A stretch of DNA of 53,324 nucleotides from NCBI GenBank assembly GCA_002413865.1, contig DHXX01000001.1, positions 41,625-94,948 on the forward strand, read 5' to 3'. The position numbers and the translations under genes are program-made. Positions 17,036 to 25,364 of this stretch are shown one piece after another. This DNA comes from Candidatus Saccharibacteria bacterium UBA5145 (GTDB taxonomy: Bacteria; Patescibacteriota; Saccharimonadia; Saccharimonadales; UBA4665). The notes under the pieces are model-generated. The model was given only the letters and a program-made list of their open reading frames with translations, made no database searches and was not told where the DNA came from. Position 1 is the stretch's first letter. Each line of letters opens with the position of its first letter.

Positions 17036-19273
17036 CTAGACTTTAGTGAGTTGCTTGGCCGGTACCGCTTTGGCGACGACTGGCGGAGTAGCCTCAGCCG
17101 GAACCGCCAGCTTGGCCTTGCTGAAGACGAAGCCGAAGGTACTGCCCTTGCCTTCGACGCTGTCGAAGATGACCGAGCCGCCCTGGGCGACAATCACCTT
17201 TTTGGCCATGAACAAACCGAGCCCGGTACCGTCGGGGCGGGCCTGGCGGGCGTTGCCGGCCCGGTAGAACTTGGTAAACATGTGGTGTTGCTCGTGCTTG
17301 GGGACGCCGATGCCGTTGTCTTCGACGCGCAGCTCGACGGTGCTCGGGTTGTTAACTAGTCGCACCGTGATGTGGCCGCCAGCCGGGGTGTAGTAGATGG
17401 CATTGTCGGTAAAGTTCATGATAACCTGACGTGTCTTGGTCTCGTCGAACATCAACGTCGGGAAGTCTTTGGGGTAATCGAAGGATAAGCTGAGCGACCG
17501 CGAGCTAGCAGCTTCTTCGAGCTGGTGGAGCTCTTGCTTGACGAGCTCGACCAGATCGACTTTTACGGCCTCGATGATGAACTTGCCGGTCTTGAGCCGC
17601 GAGACGTTTAGCAGATCGGATATCAAGTAGACCATGCGCTGCGAGCTAAAGAACGCCTGGCCGAGCATTTCACGTTCCATGGGCGTGATCTTGCCGGCGT
17701 CGCCCTCGAGCACCATGCTGATGTAGCCCTTAACGCTCGTCAGCGGCGTCCGCAACTGGTGGCTGGCCATACTAATAAAGTCATCCTTGCTCTCGTCCAG
17801 CTCCTTCAACCGCTCATTCGTCCGCCGCAACTTGCGCGTCGCCGTATCGACTCGCTCTTGCAATGTCTGGCTAAAAGTCTCAATCTCCTCGGTGTGCAGG
17901 GCGTTTTGGATAGCAATCACTAGCTCATTAGTAATTATCTCTAATACCTTAGTATCTTGGGTACTCAGAGCATAACCGCTCTTTTTTGGCCCGATAATCA
18001 AATACCCAGTTGCTTCCCCTTTGCTAGAGCCGGCTGTCAGGCGCGCTAGGGCGGCTATATTGTTAGCTTCTAAAATTTTTCGTAGATCGTGATGCTTATC
18101 TTCGAGCGTCTCGGTGACGATAATTTTTTGCTTTAAGTATGGCGTCTGGGAGCGCACAAAATTAATATCGGCCTCACTAAACATCGGGTGTCCGGCAGTG
18201 CCGGTGATTCTTCGAGGGGTCGACGCCGTCTCGCGAATACCAAAAGCGCAGTAGCTAAGCTTTAGGTTTTGGCTAATGATTTCAGCGCTCTTTTTAAGGA
18301 GTGGGTTGAGGTCATAGGTCGAAACAAGTACCTTATTAAACCCGGCAATAAATGTCTGCGAGTCATAAGCATCACGGTAAAACAAGCTGTTCGTTATCCT
18401 ATTAAAGCGGGTCCGGAGCACGGGATAAGCGTTAATGATAATAATAATTAGTAACACGTTCAGAGCAGACCCTAGTACGGCATTGCTTGTGCGTGTCGAT
18501 ATATACGAAGTGATGAGGTACGAGGTGGCACCATATACTATCGATATCGTTCCAAAAGTAACAACGTAGACGAGCGCCCGAACAATGATTAAACGTAAAT
18601 CAAATAATTTATGCTTAATAACCCCGTAATATAACCCGTAGACAATTATTAGCATCGACAGAATGCCTAGATTGGTCAGGCCAAACCAACCCGTAAATGC
18701 AGGTAATATGAACTGAGCCATCAATAAGATCGGGAAGGTTAAGTAGAGGCTCTTATACAAAACCTGCAACCTGCTTTTTTGGTTACCTTCTGCCCGCCGA
18801 ATGTTTTTCCTCAGCAACCAGAGTGTTGTCGCAATAATGCCGAACAGGGTCGCCCCGTAGAGTGGTGTGAGCGGGCCAAATTCTACGGCATAGACTTGCC
18901 CTTGTAACTGGACACCCTGCACTACCAGTGGCGTAAATGCAGTTAATCCGATCAAAGTCAGAGGGATAGCGGCTTTTGTAAATACTCGCCGGGCTCGTAT
19001 GTCATTCGCCATACTTATGCTAAAACGGAGAAGATATAGTGTTGAGCTATAACTAAAAAAGAAAACGAAATAGCTGGCCAAAGTACTGGTATGCGGTGAA
19101 TTTCGTATATCGTTACTAATATAGTTAGCAATGATCCATATACTGACAAATGTTACGAAGGTAGAAAATATTCGGTTTAGTTCCAACGCGCTGTTCTTGA
19201 TGAGCACTGTCAACCCTAACCCCAAGAGAGCGATAACCACAAGTAGATCGATGATTAGATATAGATCAGACAT
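17036..19273 (-). CDS. Membrane sensor histidine kinase with GAF-like domain
   Basis: This 745-residue kinase has about eight membrane helices in residues 1-255 (7TM-type sensor region), a linker and GAF-like domain (about 300-450), a short coiled coil (about 455-500), a HisKA domain with phosphorylatable His in SMASHQLRTPLTSVKG (about 505-520) and HATPase_c with N box NFTDNAIYYTP, G1 DNGIGVP and G2 GTGLGLFMAKK. The C-terminus is a short Ala-Val-Pro tail. The signal is unknown. Two receiver-only regulators lie 2-3 kb away and are candidate partners. A TAGAAT box 8 nt before the ATG suggests a very short leader. Confidence 0.93.
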   Translation of the reverse strand: MSDLYLIIDLLVVIALLGLGLTVLIKNSALELNRIFSTFVTFVSIWIIANYISNDIRNSPHTSTLASYFVFFFSYSSTLYLLRFSISMANDIRARRVFTKAAIPLTLIGLTAFTPLVVQGVQLQGQVYAVEFGPLTPLYGATLFGIIATTLWLLRKNIRRAEGNQKSRLQVLYKSLYLTFPILLMAQFILPAFTGWFGLTNLGILSMLIIVYGLYYGVIKHKLFDLRLIIVRALVYVVTFGTISIVYGATSYLITSYISTRTSNAVLGSALNVLLIIIIINAYPVLRTRFNRITNSLFYRDAYDSQTFIAGFNKVLVSTYDLNPLLKKSAEIISQNLKLSYCAFGIRETASTPRRITGTAGHPMFSEADINFVRSQTPYLKQKIIVTETLEDKHHDLRKILEANNIAALARLTAGSSKGEATGYLIIGPKKSGYALSTQDTKVLEIITNELVIAIQNALHTEEIETFSQTLQERVDTATRKLRRTNERLKELDESKDDFISMASHQLRTPLTSVKGYISMVLEGDAGKITPMEREMLGQAFFSSQRMVYLISDLLNVSRLKTGKFIIEAVKVDLVELVKQELHQLEEAASSRSLSLSFDYPKDFPTLMFDETKTRQVIMNFTDNAIYYTPAGGHITVRLVNNPSTVELRVEDNGIGVPKHEQHHMFTKFYRAGNARQARPDGTGLGLFMAKKVIVAQGGSVIFDSVEGKGSTFGFVFSKAKLAVPAEATPPVVAKAVPAKQLTKV

Positions 19274-19303
19274 CTTACCCTATTCTACTAGGCATAAGCG
19301 AAA

Positions 19304-19332
19304 TAAAAAAATGAGCCCCAAATGGAGCCCAT
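19304..19332 (-). terminator. Terminator of the LuxI-like/ThiF-like operon
   Basis: On the minus strand ATGGGCTCC pairs with GGGGCTCAT (two G-U pairs), followed by seven T. It lies just after the ThiF-like gene and before the histidine kinase start on the same strand. Confidence 0.65.
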
Positions 19333-19352
19333 TATAACCATCGCTATTGGCT

Positions 19353-20300
19353 TTAAACTTGAATCTTCTCAGCCTGATTTGCTTCAAACCGGCGAGTGCG
19401 ATCTTCCTCTATGTAACTAGCTTGTGGGTTGAGGTGTAGGAAATCTCTGGCTGCGGCGTGGCCCAAGTGGCGATAGTGCGATAACCGAGGGAAACGAGTG
19501 ACCCCAGACTTGAGATTGTAAGCATCCATGTAGCCAATGCGTGGTGCCCACAAGGGTTGTTCACGGTGATTGTTAACCCCCTGCGTCATGTGCAAAAAGG
19601 CTTGTGAGGTTCCGAGGGCCGATGCGACGTCGACACCTTCGGCGATCGAAGGCAATGAAGCCCCGTCTTGGACCGCGATTAGCGTCCGTAAATCACCGTA
19701 CTTTGGAAGATATGGCAGACAACGGTCAAGCTTGACTTCTAAGTCCTTGACTTCATCGAGCGGCATGCCTTCTGGTATGCCCATAAAACGTTCGAACGTG
19801 TGTTTGCCTTGGGGGTGGAAGGATGTAACCTGGGCGGCAAAGCCGATGTTCATCACCATCATATCTGGTACGCCGCGCTTGCGGGCAGCTCGGGCTATTG
19901 ATGTACCAATGTGTAAATAGGTAAGTTCCGACTCATCGAGTATCAGCGTTGCACGGCTCGTGAACTCTTCAACATTCTCTTCGGTTACGCCGTCTTTATA
20001 AATACGGACATCGGCGTCAGGATTAATATCATGAACTTGTTCTAAAAATACTTCGGCTTTTGAACGACCGTAGGTAGAAGTGGTAGCGCCGGGCACACGG
20101 TTCGAGTTCTCCGGTTCAAACACCTCTGGGTCGGCAATATCAAACGTTTGCACACCCTTGCGGGCAAGCTTGAGCCCTAGCTGGAAGCCATCGCCGCCAA
20201 CACCAGCGATTGCGACGCGTGCCTGCATAATAGCTTGTTGTTCAGCTTCATTATTAAATCCGTAGTTTCTAGAAAATTCAGGTGAGTTAATGTTTCTCAT
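19353..20300 (-). CDS. ThiF/MoeB/E1-like adenylyltransferase family protein
   Basis: I start this at ATG 20300 (315 residues) because GGAG lies 5 nt upstream. The E1-like Rossmann fold is clear: AGVGGDGFQ (about residues 34-42), a DIADPEVFEPENSNR loop that matches the E1 D-x-D...N-x-NR pattern (about 60-75), and Lys in GRSKAEV. No CxxC zinc pairs are seen; the only Cys is in DRCLPYLPKYG near 195. Family members adenylate the C-terminus of a ubiquitin-like protein or a small carboxylate. No ThiS/MoaD-like gene is visible. It shares an operon with the LuxI-like gene, 31 bp upstream. Confidence 0.85.
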   Translation of the reverse strand: MRNINSPEFSRNYGFNNEAEQQAIMQARVAIAGVGGDGFQLGLKLARKGVQTFDIADPEVFEPENSNRVPGATTSTYGRSKAEVFLEQVHDINPDADVRIYKDGVTEENVEEFTSRATLILDESELTYLHIGTSIARAARKRGVPDMMVMNIGFAAQVTSFHPQGKHTFERFMGIPEGMPLDEVKDLEVKLDRCLPYLPKYGDLRTLIAVQDGASLPSIAEGVDVASALGTSQAFLHMTQGVNNHREQPLWAPRIGYMDAYNLKSGVTRFPRLSHYRHLGHAAARDFLHLNPQASYIEEDRTRRFEANQAEKIQV

Positions 20301-20331
20301 AATTGCTCCGTTCAAACGTTAAGGGGCGAGC

Positions 20332-21108
20332 TTAGGCTACTGCGAGCCCAGACTGTTCGTCTTGAGTGTCAAAGTATATCATCTGGTCTTTAGCAGCCAA
20401 TGCTTGATTAACTACAGCTTCCTTGCTAAGGTTCATCGCATTTGCAAGCTTGTTGGTATCGATCTCAACCGCCATGTTACTGGAATTATAGTCTTCGATA
20501 AATTTAGCCTCGGCTATGCGGTGTGTTGATACACCAGCCATTCCAAGCTGCCTTTCTAATGGAGTCTCGATTATCGCGTACGTTGGGCCCAAATCATTGA
20601 CCATAGCATACGATAAACCGAGCTTATAAAGTGGCCACTTTAGCCTTCCTTGAATGCGAGGGTCTTCATGCCGACAGATATAACGTGAAACTTCAATGCT
20701 TTTTTCTGAAGCGGCAGCACCTTCGAAAACTTCCGGAAAGTATCCTTCAATTGGTAACGGGCGACTATCTTTTTGCGACTTAACGATTAGTCGCATCGCC
20801 GCAATGACTCGTTGGCTATTGCCCAGATTCTCTATAACTGCGAAGTGAACAGAACGGATATCATCTTTATCACGTTCTGTCCCATCTGCTAAAACTTGCT
20901 CTTTGGGGATAATGTTAGTTTGATCAGCATATACGTTTGCACGTAGTCGCAGATAGCCCAAGTACTCTTCGTGACGATTGGCTACTACCTCATTTTCAAC
21001 TGCAAGTATTCCAACAGCAAATCGAGCAGCTTCGTGACCGACAAAAATATCAGTCTCGATGCGAGGTATAACCATTTCGTTTGTTACTTGGGTATCTATT
21101 AATGACAT
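20332..21108 (-). CDS. LuxI-like autoinducer-synthase/GNAT-fold protein
   Basis: This 258-residue protein follows the LuxI pattern: LRANVY near residue 55, an acidic DKDDIRSVHF stretch (about 80), Arg in IAAMRLI (about 105), a GYFPEVF segment and the hallmark EVSRYI (E-x-S-R, about 138). LuxI enzymes join an acyl chain to S-adenosylmethionine to make acyl-homoserine lactones; FeeM-type relatives use amino acids. It is longer than typical LuxI (about 200 residues), with an extra C-terminal part. No LuxR gene is nearby. An S-adenosylmethionine synthetase gene lies 5 kb away. The acyl donor and product are unknown. Confidence 0.7.
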   Translation of the reverse strand: MSLIDTQVTNEMVIPRIETDIFVGHEAARFAVGILAVENEVVANRHEEYLGYLRLRANVYADQTNIIPKEQVLADGTERDKDDIRSVHFAVIENLGNSQRVIAAMRLIVKSQKDSRPLPIEGYFPEVFEGAAASEKSIEVSRYICRHEDPRIQGRLKWPLYKLGLSYAMVNDLGPTYAIIETPLERQLGMAGVSTHRIAEAKFIEDYNSSNMAVEIDTNKLANAMNLSKEAVVNQALAAKDQMIYFDTQDEQSGLAVA

Positions 21109-21139
21109 GTATGTATGACCTTTATGTTACGGTGTCTAA

Positions 21140-21168
21140 ATACTAACATATTTTGTTGTATTAGTCAA
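21140..21168 (-). promoter_or_regulatory. Promoter of the LuxI-like/ThiF-like operon
   Basis: TTGACT (21163-21168) and TAGTAT (21140-21145) are 17 bp apart on the minus strand, about 25 nt before the ATG. A 9-bp direct repeat TTATGTTAC flanks it at 21122-21130 and 21171-21179. Confidence 0.75.
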
Positions 21169-21174
21169 TATTAT

Positions 21175-21194
21175 GTTACTAAAAACATAGTAAC
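21175..21194. promoter_or_regulatory. Candidate operator palindrome upstream of the LuxI-like promoter
   Basis: GTTACTA and TAGTAAC form a perfect palindrome around a 6-nt centre just upstream of the -35 box. This is the usual place for an activator or repressor site; no regulator is identified. Confidence 0.4.
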
Positions 21195-21230
21195 AAAAAA
21201 GCGCACACTTTCGCTTTCGAAAATGTGCGC
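21195..21230 (-). terminator. Terminator-like hairpin between divergent units
   Basis: GCGCACA (21201-21207) pairs with TGTGCGC (21224-21230), and on the minus strand the stem is followed by six T. No minus-strand gene lies just upstream, so it may insulate the LuxI-like promoter. Confidence 0.5.
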
Positions 21231-21308
21231 TATATGATCTGCTAAGGAACTACTTGGAAATGTATCATAACTGGGGTAAGATGTCAAAAGAAAGTGGTTG
21301 TAGTTTTT

Positions 21309-21680
21309 ATGCGCACTAAAGTATGTATTATTGAAGACGATAAGGCGATTGCGGCCATGTACCAGTTCAAGCTGGAACGCCGTGATTATGAGGTGCGCGT
21401 CGCCTATGACGGCCGAGAGGGTCTGAAGTTGATTAAGGACTTTGCCCCGGAGATCGTCCTCTTGGACCTGCGCATGCCGGTGATGAGCGGTGACGAAATG
21501 CTCGAAAGACTGCGCGCCACCGCTTGGGGCGGTGATATCAGAGTTATTATATTAACGAACATCAGTAAAGCCGAAGCTCCGCAAAAGCTTCGGTTTTTAA
21601 ATGTCGACCGTTACGTCGTCAAAGCCCACTACACCCCGGCCCAAGTCGTCAACATCGTCGACGAAGTCCTCGCCACCTAA
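21309..21680 (+). CDS. Receiver-only response regulator
   Basis: This 123-residue protein is a single receiver domain with no output domain. Acidic pocket IIEDD is near residues 6-10, the phosphorylation Asp is in VLLDLRMP (about 51), Thr is in IILTN (about 83) and Lys is in VVKAHYTP (about 105). I take ATG 21309 because it gives the standard start of the fold (MRTKVCIIEDD). It is a close paralogue of the protein at 21975-22343. Receiver-only proteins usually act by protein contact or as phosphorelay steps. Confidence 0.9.
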   Translation: MRTKVCIIEDDKAIAAMYQFKLERRDYEVRVAYDGREGLKLIKDFAPEIVLLDLRMPVMSGDEMLERLRATAWGGDIRVIILTNISKAEAPQKLRFLNVDRYVVKAHYTPAQVVNIVDEVLAT

Positions 21681-21738
21681 GAAAGTTGAAAGTTAGCCCC
21701 GGGCCGCACAGGGCTTTCTCCGTCATGGCCACCATTAT

Positions 21739-21813
21739 CGTCATGCTGAGCCGCAGGCGAAGAATCTGAGCCTATTTTTCTTAGCGCAGATCCTTCACTC
21801 CGTTCAGGATGAC
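21739..21813. repeat. Second copy of the GTCATTCTGAG-type palindrome
   Basis: This 75-bp segment matches 3777-3851 over most of its length: GTCAT-CTGAGCC, GGCGAAGAATCTGAGCC, and GCGCAGATCCTTCACTCCG, ending GGATGAC. The loop part differs. The 290-bp gap 21681-21974 holds this repeat and no gene. Confidence 0.75.
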
Positions 21814-21974
21814 AACAGGTTACGCAGGGTGCTGAAAGAATATCCCGAGCTCACTTCCTACTTTCTCTACCTTGCAAACCCGGCTGTTTTCCAAGTACCG
21901 TCCTTGATCGATAAGGGGTTTGCAGTGATTTTTTATTGTGTTAGCAAGCGTCTTAACGTACGATTAAGATTGAT

Positions 21975-22343
21975 ATGACAAAAATCGCCATCATCGAAGA
22001 TGACCAAGCCATTAGTCAAATGTACCGCTTCAAATTCGAGGCGGAAGGTTACGATGTGCAAACCGCCGAAAACGGCCGCCTCGGCCTAGCCCTCAGCGAA
22101 GAAATGAAACCTGACATCATCCTGCTCGATCTGATGATGCCCGAAATGACCGGTGACGTGATGCTCGAAAAACTGCGCGCCACCACCTGGGGCAAAAACC
22201 TGAAAGTTATCATCCTGACCAACATGGGCGAGCAAGAAATCCCCGAAAAAGTCCGCTCCCTCGGCGTCGCCGCCGTCATCCTCAAAGCCGACATGACCCC
22301 CCGCCAAGTCGCCGACCTAGTCCGCAAACAACTCGCCGACTAA
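21975..22343 (+). CDS. Receiver-only response regulator
   Basis: This 122-residue single receiver domain has IIEDD near the start, phosphorylation Asp in ILLDLMMP (about 52), Thr in VIILTN (about 82) and Lys in VILKADMTP (about 103). It shares the unusual LRATTWG...VIILTN segment with the regulator at 21309-21680, so the pair arose by duplication. The gap 22344-22582 to the next gene holds no gene I can support. Confidence 0.92.
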   Translation: MTKIAIIEDDQAISQMYRFKFEAEGYDVQTAENGRLGLALSEEMKPDIILLDLMMPEMTGDVMLEKLRATTWGKNLKVIILTNMGEQEIPEKVRSLGVAAVILKADMTPRQVADLVRKQLAD

Positions 22344-22582
22344 ACGTTGCTCGCCTAAACACCTTACTTCAGAATTATTCGTAATTATTTGTTGCTACCT
22401 TCTCCAGACACCCAAGACTACCCTTTAAGCCACCGCATGGACCGCCCAGTGAGTTGCTCGTTTCATTCCATATAAGTGTTCTACTAGTAGTTGTTCGAAA
22501 ACAGAAGCAGTTTCCGGACTTGACGATGATTATGTTTTTACTGTAGCGCTATGAAACTGTTTCTTTTTTTACTAAGGCTATT

Positions 22583-23440
22583 TTATGACTTCTTTTGGAT
22601 TACTAAACCCCTGTAAACAAGTGTGCGTTCAGACGCCTTAGAATAATAGGTTAGCGGGCTTACGTCCAACAGCTGAAGTCCAGACAGCTCTATTTCTTCA
22701 ATTAATTCACTCTCTGAATCATAGACTCTACTATGCGTTGCTACTGCGTATCTATAGACCATATCGCTGAACCCGGCTGATGAAACATTTAATGCCTTGG
22801 GATATTCGCTTTGATTAAACATGCCAGTAACGTTCTTGATAAATGTTTCCATACTTCCTGGTTTATTGACTGACTTTTCGGGAGGTTGTATTTGCACGGT
22901 CGTAAGGGCCAATCCACCTAGACGGAGTGCAGAGCTCCAACTCTGCAGTATCTTTAAACGATCTTTTTTGTTTGAGAATTGTGTTAAAAACGCATCGGTA
23001 ACTATAATATCCTGGTCTTTAGAGCCTAATTGATCGCGTATATCCTGAGAAAAAGCATTAAGGTGCAGGCCCGGCACGGCAACAGCAAGTCTCTTACTAC
23101 TTAAAACTGGGGTGCTGCATCCATCAACCACAGACACAATACTGTCTTTCGAGAGTCTTCCCAGCTCTGCTAGTAAAGGCGATCCCGGCAAAAACCAAGA
23201 ATAATCTGCAGTACCGCTTATTGCCACCCGCGACTCGTTGGCCACAGATAGGGCTTCTGCAATGCTTTGGCTATAGAATCCTTGATGAGAAAATAAAGAT
23301 GTTACTGCGCCTATACGCCTAAGTAGTGGTCTTAAATAATGGTAATCTACGCAACTGGTCTCGCTTGTGGCACAGATTGCTTGCGCACCACGGAACACTT
23401 CAATAGAAAGCTCATGGTCACTAAGTATTTCTGCGCTCAT
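22583..23440 (-). CDS. Probable class I S-adenosylmethionine-dependent methyltransferase
   Basis: This 285-residue protein has a Rossmann-like core: RVAISGTADYSWF (about residues 70-82, in the position of motif I), SVVDGCSTPV (about 103), DIIVTDAFLTQF (about 145) and LRLGGLALTTVQI (about 173-185, post-motif-like). The glycine-rich motif is weak, so the family call is tentative. It ends the minus-strand arm of the biosynthetic cluster. Its promoter is TTGACG-17-TATAAT, with the -10 box 8 nt from the ATG. Confidence 0.55.
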   Translation of the reverse strand: MSAEILSDHELSIEVFRGAQAICATSETSCVDYHYLRPLLRRIGAVTSLFSHQGFYSQSIAEALSVANESRVAISGTADYSWFLPGSPLLAELGRLSKDSIVSVVDGCSTPVLSSKRLAVAVPGLHLNAFSQDIRDQLGSKDQDIIVTDAFLTQFSNKKDRLKILQSWSSALRLGGLALTTVQIQPPEKSVNKPGSMETFIKNVTGMFNQSEYPKALNVSSAGFSDMVYRYAVATHSRVYDSESELIEEIELSGLQLLDVSPLTYYSKASERTLVYRGLVIQKKS

Positions 23441-23448
23441 TTGTAAAT

Positions 23449-23477
23449 ATTATAGACTTTTATTGTAAGAGCGTCAA
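23449..23477 (-). promoter_or_regulatory. Promoter of the methyltransferase-like gene
   Basis: TTGACG (23472-23477) and TATAAT (23449-23454) are 17 bp apart on the minus strand. The -10 box is 8 nt before the ATG, so the leader would be one or two nt. Confidence 0.7.
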
Positions 23478-24238
23478 TTTTTCGTCATGATGTCTTTTAA
23501 GAGAGGGTGTAGGTGTTTGTTCGTGATAATTACATCATTGTTAGTCGCAAAAAGCTGGGGTAGCCGATTGTGTGTATCCTTAACTATGCCGCCTGCGTTT
23601 TCGACGGCAAGCATTACGGTGCCGGATTCAAACTGCCTAAAAGTTGATTGTATAGTCGCGTCTATGCGCCCACTGGCTACGAGCATACCTCGAAAGACGA
23701 GTCCTTCCTGGAGTACGACGTAGGCACCGGCGTCCCGCAGCGCTTGATAGAGCCATGGCAGTTGTTCGACAACATGGCCGGAAATGGCTACCTGAGCTTC
23801 TACCAGGCTTTTCTTTTCACTGACTTGTACCACCAATCCGTTGCAAAAGGTATGGCCCCCTTGGTGACTTACGTACAATAAATCTTGGGTTGGATCATAC
23901 GCATAAGCGTAGACAACGCCGTTATTCTCCACCTTATAAAGTGAAACCATAAAACTAGGTATGTGCAGCATGAAAGGGATTGTCCCATCAATAGGATCTA
24001 GCACCCAGGTGCCCGATGAACCTGGCTTAACTATCCCCGGTCCGTCCTCCGCAAGAATAGAATCATCGGGGAATAGTTCATGGACCCCTTGAGTTATATA
24101 GGTGGCGATTTGACTGTCGGCCGAAGTATAAGGGGCGGCCTCGCGAGCCCCCATATTTTTTCGATCTTCAGTAGTAAAGCTAGTAAAAAGCTTTTGAGTA
24201 GAGCGTAAGAGATCAGCTATCCGATCGACATCTTTCAT
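23474..24238 (-). CDS. Inositol monophosphatase family phosphatase
   Basis: This 254-residue enzyme is a metal-dependent phosphomonoesterase of the IMPase/FBPase/CysQ fold. Metal ligands are visible in ILAEDGPG (Glu, about residue 58) and WVLDPIDGT (two Asp, about 75-83). The second signature, usually WDxAAG, reads RQFESGTVMLAVENAGG (about 205-220), with Glu where Asp is normal, so catalysis or substrate choice may differ. Possible substrates are inositol phosphate, a sugar phosphate or a cluster intermediate. Its start is fixed by a leaderless promoter. Confidence 0.85.
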   Translation of the reverse strand: MKDVDRIADLLRSTQKLFTSFTTEDRKNMGAREAAPYTSADSQIATYITQGVHELFPDDSILAEDGPGIVKPGSSGTWVLDPIDGTIPFMLHIPSFMVSLYKVENNGVVYAYAYDPTQDLLYVSHQGGHTFCNGLVVQVSEKKSLVEAQVAISGHVVEQLPWLYQALRDAGAYVVLQEGLVFRGMLVASGRIDATIQSTFRQFESGTVMLAVENAGGIVKDTHNRLPQLFATNNDVIITNKHLHPLLKDIMTKN

Positions 24239-24244
24239 ATAATC

Positions 24245-24250
24245 ATTCTA
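24245..24250 (-). promoter_or_regulatory. -10 of leaderless promoter for the IMPase-family gene
   Basis: TAGAAT on the minus strand is followed by exactly 6 nt (GATTAT) and then the ATG at 24238. Confidence 0.5.
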
Positions 24251-24284
24251 CATGATTGAGCGCTTTGCCCCCTGCCCGATAAGC

Positions 24285-25364
24285 CTAGAGCTTGGCTTCC
24301 ATGAAAGTTTCATGAATTGTCTGGGCTTGAAGTTCAATTTCCTTGGCTGCCTGGAGGGGGGTGTCTGTATCCCGCAGATAGGTCATGGATCGTACAAGGT
24401 AGAAAGGGGTTAATGACTTCGCCAGATCAGAAGGGGCAATAATGCCCAACATTTTTTCATGGGCTAGCAACACCTTGGCCCAGTCCGAGCTTGATAGAGT
24501 CATTTGTTTGGGAGGCTGACACACGATCCTTGGAAGAGAGTTAGTGTTTATCTTAAATAAATCCTGGGCTACTTGAAGCCTCTGTTCAATTTTATCTTGT
24601 GCGATTTTGGCACCGGCAATAAGGCCAAGATCGCTCTTAACTACTCCAGAAAATACTACCTTTTTGTCAGGCTTTACTAACTCTCGAACAGCGTAGTAAC
24701 TCTCTGCTACTTCCGTGAACATTCCTACCATTTTGTCATAACTTGGTTTATGAAGTTTCTTGCCGAGTTCAATTTCAGCTACTTTGAAGCCTCCAAAAAG
24801 GGCGTGAGTCGTCATGAACATATCAACGCCATAACCCATTGCAGAAGGCGGCCACAGCACGCTGTTCAAATGCCGAGCAAACGTTAAGGATATTCCGAAA
24901 TCTCCGGCAATTGGCTGCCGTGGAGAATGGCCATTGGTGAAGTGACTAAGAAGAGGAAAGGCAAAATGGTTAGTCGTATTTCCCTCTTGCATGTTCCTTG
25001 AATAGCTTGGTACTACATAATCTGTTCCAGCTTCGGCTTCTATTGCGTGCTTTTGAATCCATTCGAGCTCAGTAGAGGTAACATCACCGTCAATAAATAA
25101 ACAGTAAGATATATTATTTTCACAGATATACTCAACTATCTTTTTTAGGTTGCGTCCTTTCCCGTTACGAATTGTCGAAAATGCCACTTTAGAGTTGTTA
25201 GTGGCTATCGCCTGAAAACGTTCTGATGTCCCATCTTCACTAGAATTATCACAGTTGATAAAAATAAGCGGAATATCCAACGACCTCGAAAACGCATCGA
25301 GTGACTTAACGAGACTTTCGATATTGTCTGCCTCATTGAGCGTGGGGATACCTATGGCAATCAT
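24285..25364 (-). CDS. GT-A fold glycosyltransferase resembling mannosyl/glucosylglycerate synthases
   Basis: This 359-residue protein begins IAIGIPTLNEADNIESLV, as in GT2-like enzymes, and has the nucleotide-sugar DxD in LFIDGDVTS (about residues 90-98). A QPIAGDFGIS segment (about 155) and GYGVDMFMT (about 180) resemble retaining GT78/GT81 enzymes that make mannosylglycerate or glucosyl-3-phosphoglycerate. No membrane segment is seen. The acceptor is unknown. It overlaps the HprK-like gene by 4 bp, and a phosphatase gene follows, which would fit a phosphorylated glycoside intermediate. Confidence 0.75.
   Translation of the reverse strand: MIAIGIPTLNEADNIESLVKSLDAFSRSLDIPLIFINCDNSSEDGTSERFQAIATNNSKVAFSTIRNGKGRNLKKIVEYICENNISYCLFIDGDVTSTELEWIQKHAIEAEAGTDYVVPSYSRNMQEGNTTNHFAFPLLSHFTNGHSPRQPIAGDFGISLTFARHLNSVLWPPSAMGYGVDMFMTTHALFGGFKVAEIELGKKLHKPSYDKMVGMFTEVAESYYAVRELVKPDKKVVFSGVVKSDLGLIAGAKIAQDKIEQRLQVAQDLFKINTNSLPRIVCQPPKQMTLSSSDWAKVLLAHEKMLGIIAPSDLAKSLTPFYLVRSMTYLRDTDTPLQAAKEIELQAQTIHETFMEAKL

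Noticed and set aside
22553..22615. Hydrophobic 20-residue ORF starting MKLFLFLL
   Set aside because: It overlaps the 3' end of the methyltransferase-like gene on the other strand, and the promoter-like TTGACG upstream lacks a fitting -10.
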